Origin: Thiosulfatihalobacter marinus
GTDB taxonomy: Bacteria > Pseudomonadota > Alphaproteobacteria > Rhodobacterales > Rhodobacteraceae
Reading direction: 5' to 3'
Length of the DNA stretch: 64,000 bases
Assembly (NCBI RefSeq): GCF_016019955.1
Contig: NZ_JAECRZ010000003.1
Span: 108,892-172,891 of the forward strand
The translations under genes and the position numbers were made by a program. Below the pieces are notes generated by a model that was not told the DNA's origin, did no database searches, and saw nothing but the letters and a program-made list of their open reading frames with translations. Below, one piece after another: positions 62,929-64,000 of this stretch (position 1 is its first letter; every line of letters starts with the position of its first letter).

Positions 62929-64000
62929 CAATGTGAATCCTTTCCGACCGGCGCCCCGCGGCACCCTTTGAGAAAATCGAGGTCCGCGCCGGTATCGGCG
63001 CCTTCGACATGGGCCTGGTGAAGCCAGGCATAGCCGCTTTCCGGCGTTTCGACCGAGGGGCGCCATTCCTTCAGGCGTGCGTCCAGCTCGTGATCCGGGA
63101 TATCCAGGTGAAGCCGGCGGTTTGGCACGTCAAGTTCGATCATGTCCCCGTTGCGGACCACCGCCAATGGCCCGCCGGCGGCGGCCTCGGGCGACGTGTG
63201 CAATACCACGGTGCCATAGGCCGTGCCCGACATGCGCGCATCGGAAATGCGGATCATGTCGGTGATGCCCTTTTTCAGCACCTTGGGGGGCAGGCCCATG
63301 TTCCCGACCTCGGCCATGCCGGGATAGCCCCTGGGGCCGCAATTCTTCAGCACCATGACGCAGGTCTCGTCGATGTCGAGCGCATCGTCGTTGATGCGCG
63401 CCTTGTAGTCGTCGATATCCTCGAACACCACGGCCCGGCCGCGATGCGACAACAGATGCGGCGAGGCAGCTGACGGCTTGAGCACCGCCCCGTTCGGGGC
63501 AAGGTTGCCTTTGACCACAGCGATGCCACCCTGTTGGGTCAGCGCCCGATCGACCGGCAGAATGACATCGGTATTGTGGTTCACGGCATTGCGCACCTCG
63601 TCCCAGATCGCGGTACCCGACACGGTCAGCGCATCCTTGTGCAGCAATCCCGCGTCGCCCAGATGCCGCAGCACCACCGGCAGCCCGCCAGCATAGAAGA
63701 ATTCTTCCATCAGGTATTTTCCGGACGGCATCAGATTGACGATGGTCGCCACGTCACGGCCGCAGCGATCCCAGTCATCCAGCGTGAAATCCACCCCCAC
63801 CCGTCCGGCGATGGCCAGAAGATGCACGACTGCATTGGTTGACCCGCCGATGGCTCCGTTGGTGCGGACCGCGTTTTCAAACGCATGCCGTGTCATGATG
63901 TCGGACGGTTTCAGATCATCCTTGACCATCTGCACAATGCGCCGCCCCGAAAGCTGTGCCATGACCCGGCGCCGGCTGTCCACCGCCGGAATCGCGGCAT
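62928..64000 (-). CDS. IlvD/Edd-family dehydratase, C-terminal part (cut by window end)
   Basis: Reads from the right edge; the visible 356 residues begin [11 protein letters not shown]. They contain [30 protein letters not shown] with one of the iron-sulfur cysteines, and [18 protein letters not shown]. This is the sugar-acid dehydratase family (L-arabonate, xylonate or galactonate dehydratase) or IlvD. The sugar dehydrogenase coupled directly after it favours L-arabonate or D-fuconate over the branched-chain amino acid role. The N-terminal cysteines and start lie beyond the window. Confidence 0.88.
   Translation of the reverse strand, partial: AAIPAVDSRRRVMAQLSGRRIVQMVKDDLKPSDIMTRHAFENAVRTNGAIGGSTNAVVHLLAIAGRVGVDFTLDDWDRCGRDVATIVNLMPSGKYLMEEFFYAGGLPVVLRHLGDAGLLHKDALTVSGTAIWDEVRNAVNHNTDVILPVDRALTQQGGIAVVKGNLAPNGAVLKPSAASPHLLSHRGRAVVFEDIDDYKARINDDALDIDETCVMVLKNCGPRGYPGMAEVGNMGLPPKVLKKGITDMIRISDARMSGTAYGTVVLHTSPEAAAGGPLAVVRNGDMIELDVPNRRLHLDIPDHELDARLKEWRPSVETPESGYAWLHQAHVEGADTGADLDFLKGCRGAPVGKDSH

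Overview
The window is a GC-rich bacterial chromosome segment, about two thirds G+C by eye, densely packed on both strands with many 4-bp ATGA/GTGA start-stop overlaps. The gene content points to an alphaproteobacterium, most likely Rhodobacterales (Roseobacter group). The main reasons are a CcrM-type GANTC methyltransferase beside rnhB, a CenR-like OmpR regulator, RibA with a long N-terminal extension, DUF3576-leuS-lptE-holA, pmbA-cysQ-DUF4170-waaA-lpxK, a small porin, and DUF2125, DUF3775 and DUF721 proteins. I saw no rRNA, tRNA, CRISPR array, prophage or insertion sequence. Most of the window is core genome.

Layout. 1-6.2 kb: a MoxR ATPase, a DUF58 protein and two large membrane proteins of the BatA/DUF4159 and von Willebrand-like type, one overlapping operon. 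6.4-10.5 kb: gpmI, a degenerate-LytM EnvC-like protein and ctpA. 10.8-14.0 kb (minus): thioredoxin-TPR, Lon-like substrate-binding protein, Trm112-like protein, xthA and an unknown protein. 14.3-18.4 kb: the CenR-like regulator, ribA with an L,D-transpeptidase, YggS and a porin. 18.7-24.8 kb: DUF3576 lipoprotein, leuS, lptE and holA, with a glycosyltransferase on the opposite strand between DUF3576 and leuS. 24.9-32 kb: accessory metabolism (P-loop kinase, GST, flavoprotein, MscS, HNH protein, MFS, enoyl-CoA hydratase, SDR). 32-39 kb: DUF2125, pmbA, cysQ, a glutamine amidotransferase, and waaA-lpxK for lipid A-Kdo. 39-46 kb: DsbA-like, DUF721, mutY, an AlkB-type hydroxylase, a membrane class III cyclase, ccrM and rnhB.

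46-53 kb has the least familiar material. A small secreted protein overlaps a gene for an inner-membrane protein with a C-terminal OmpR-type winged helix, and a DUF427-class III cyclase fusion follows. Next comes a four-gene envelope cluster (GT2, LpxB-N-like membrane protein, GT39, PAP2) that looks like a lipid A or lipid-carrier modification operon. 53-57 kb: rppH, mutL, rmuC and DUF3775. 57-58.6 kb: a TetR repressor divergent from a quinone/NAD(P)H oxidoreductase, with three palindromic operators between them. 58.6-60.9 kb: two saccharopine dehydrogenase genes for lysine catabolism. 61-64 kb: a DapA-family dehydratase, a Gfo/Idh sugar dehydrogenase and an IlvD/Edd dehydratase (cut by the window edge), matching a non-phosphorylative L-arabinose-type pathway.

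The most notable non-coding signals are two copies, about 27 kb apart and in opposite orientation, of an element with an 11-bp-period tandem array and a conserved flank. Both lie between convergent genes. A second family of hairpin-forming repeats sits at gene 3' ends. Three GANTC sites lie just upstream of ccrM.
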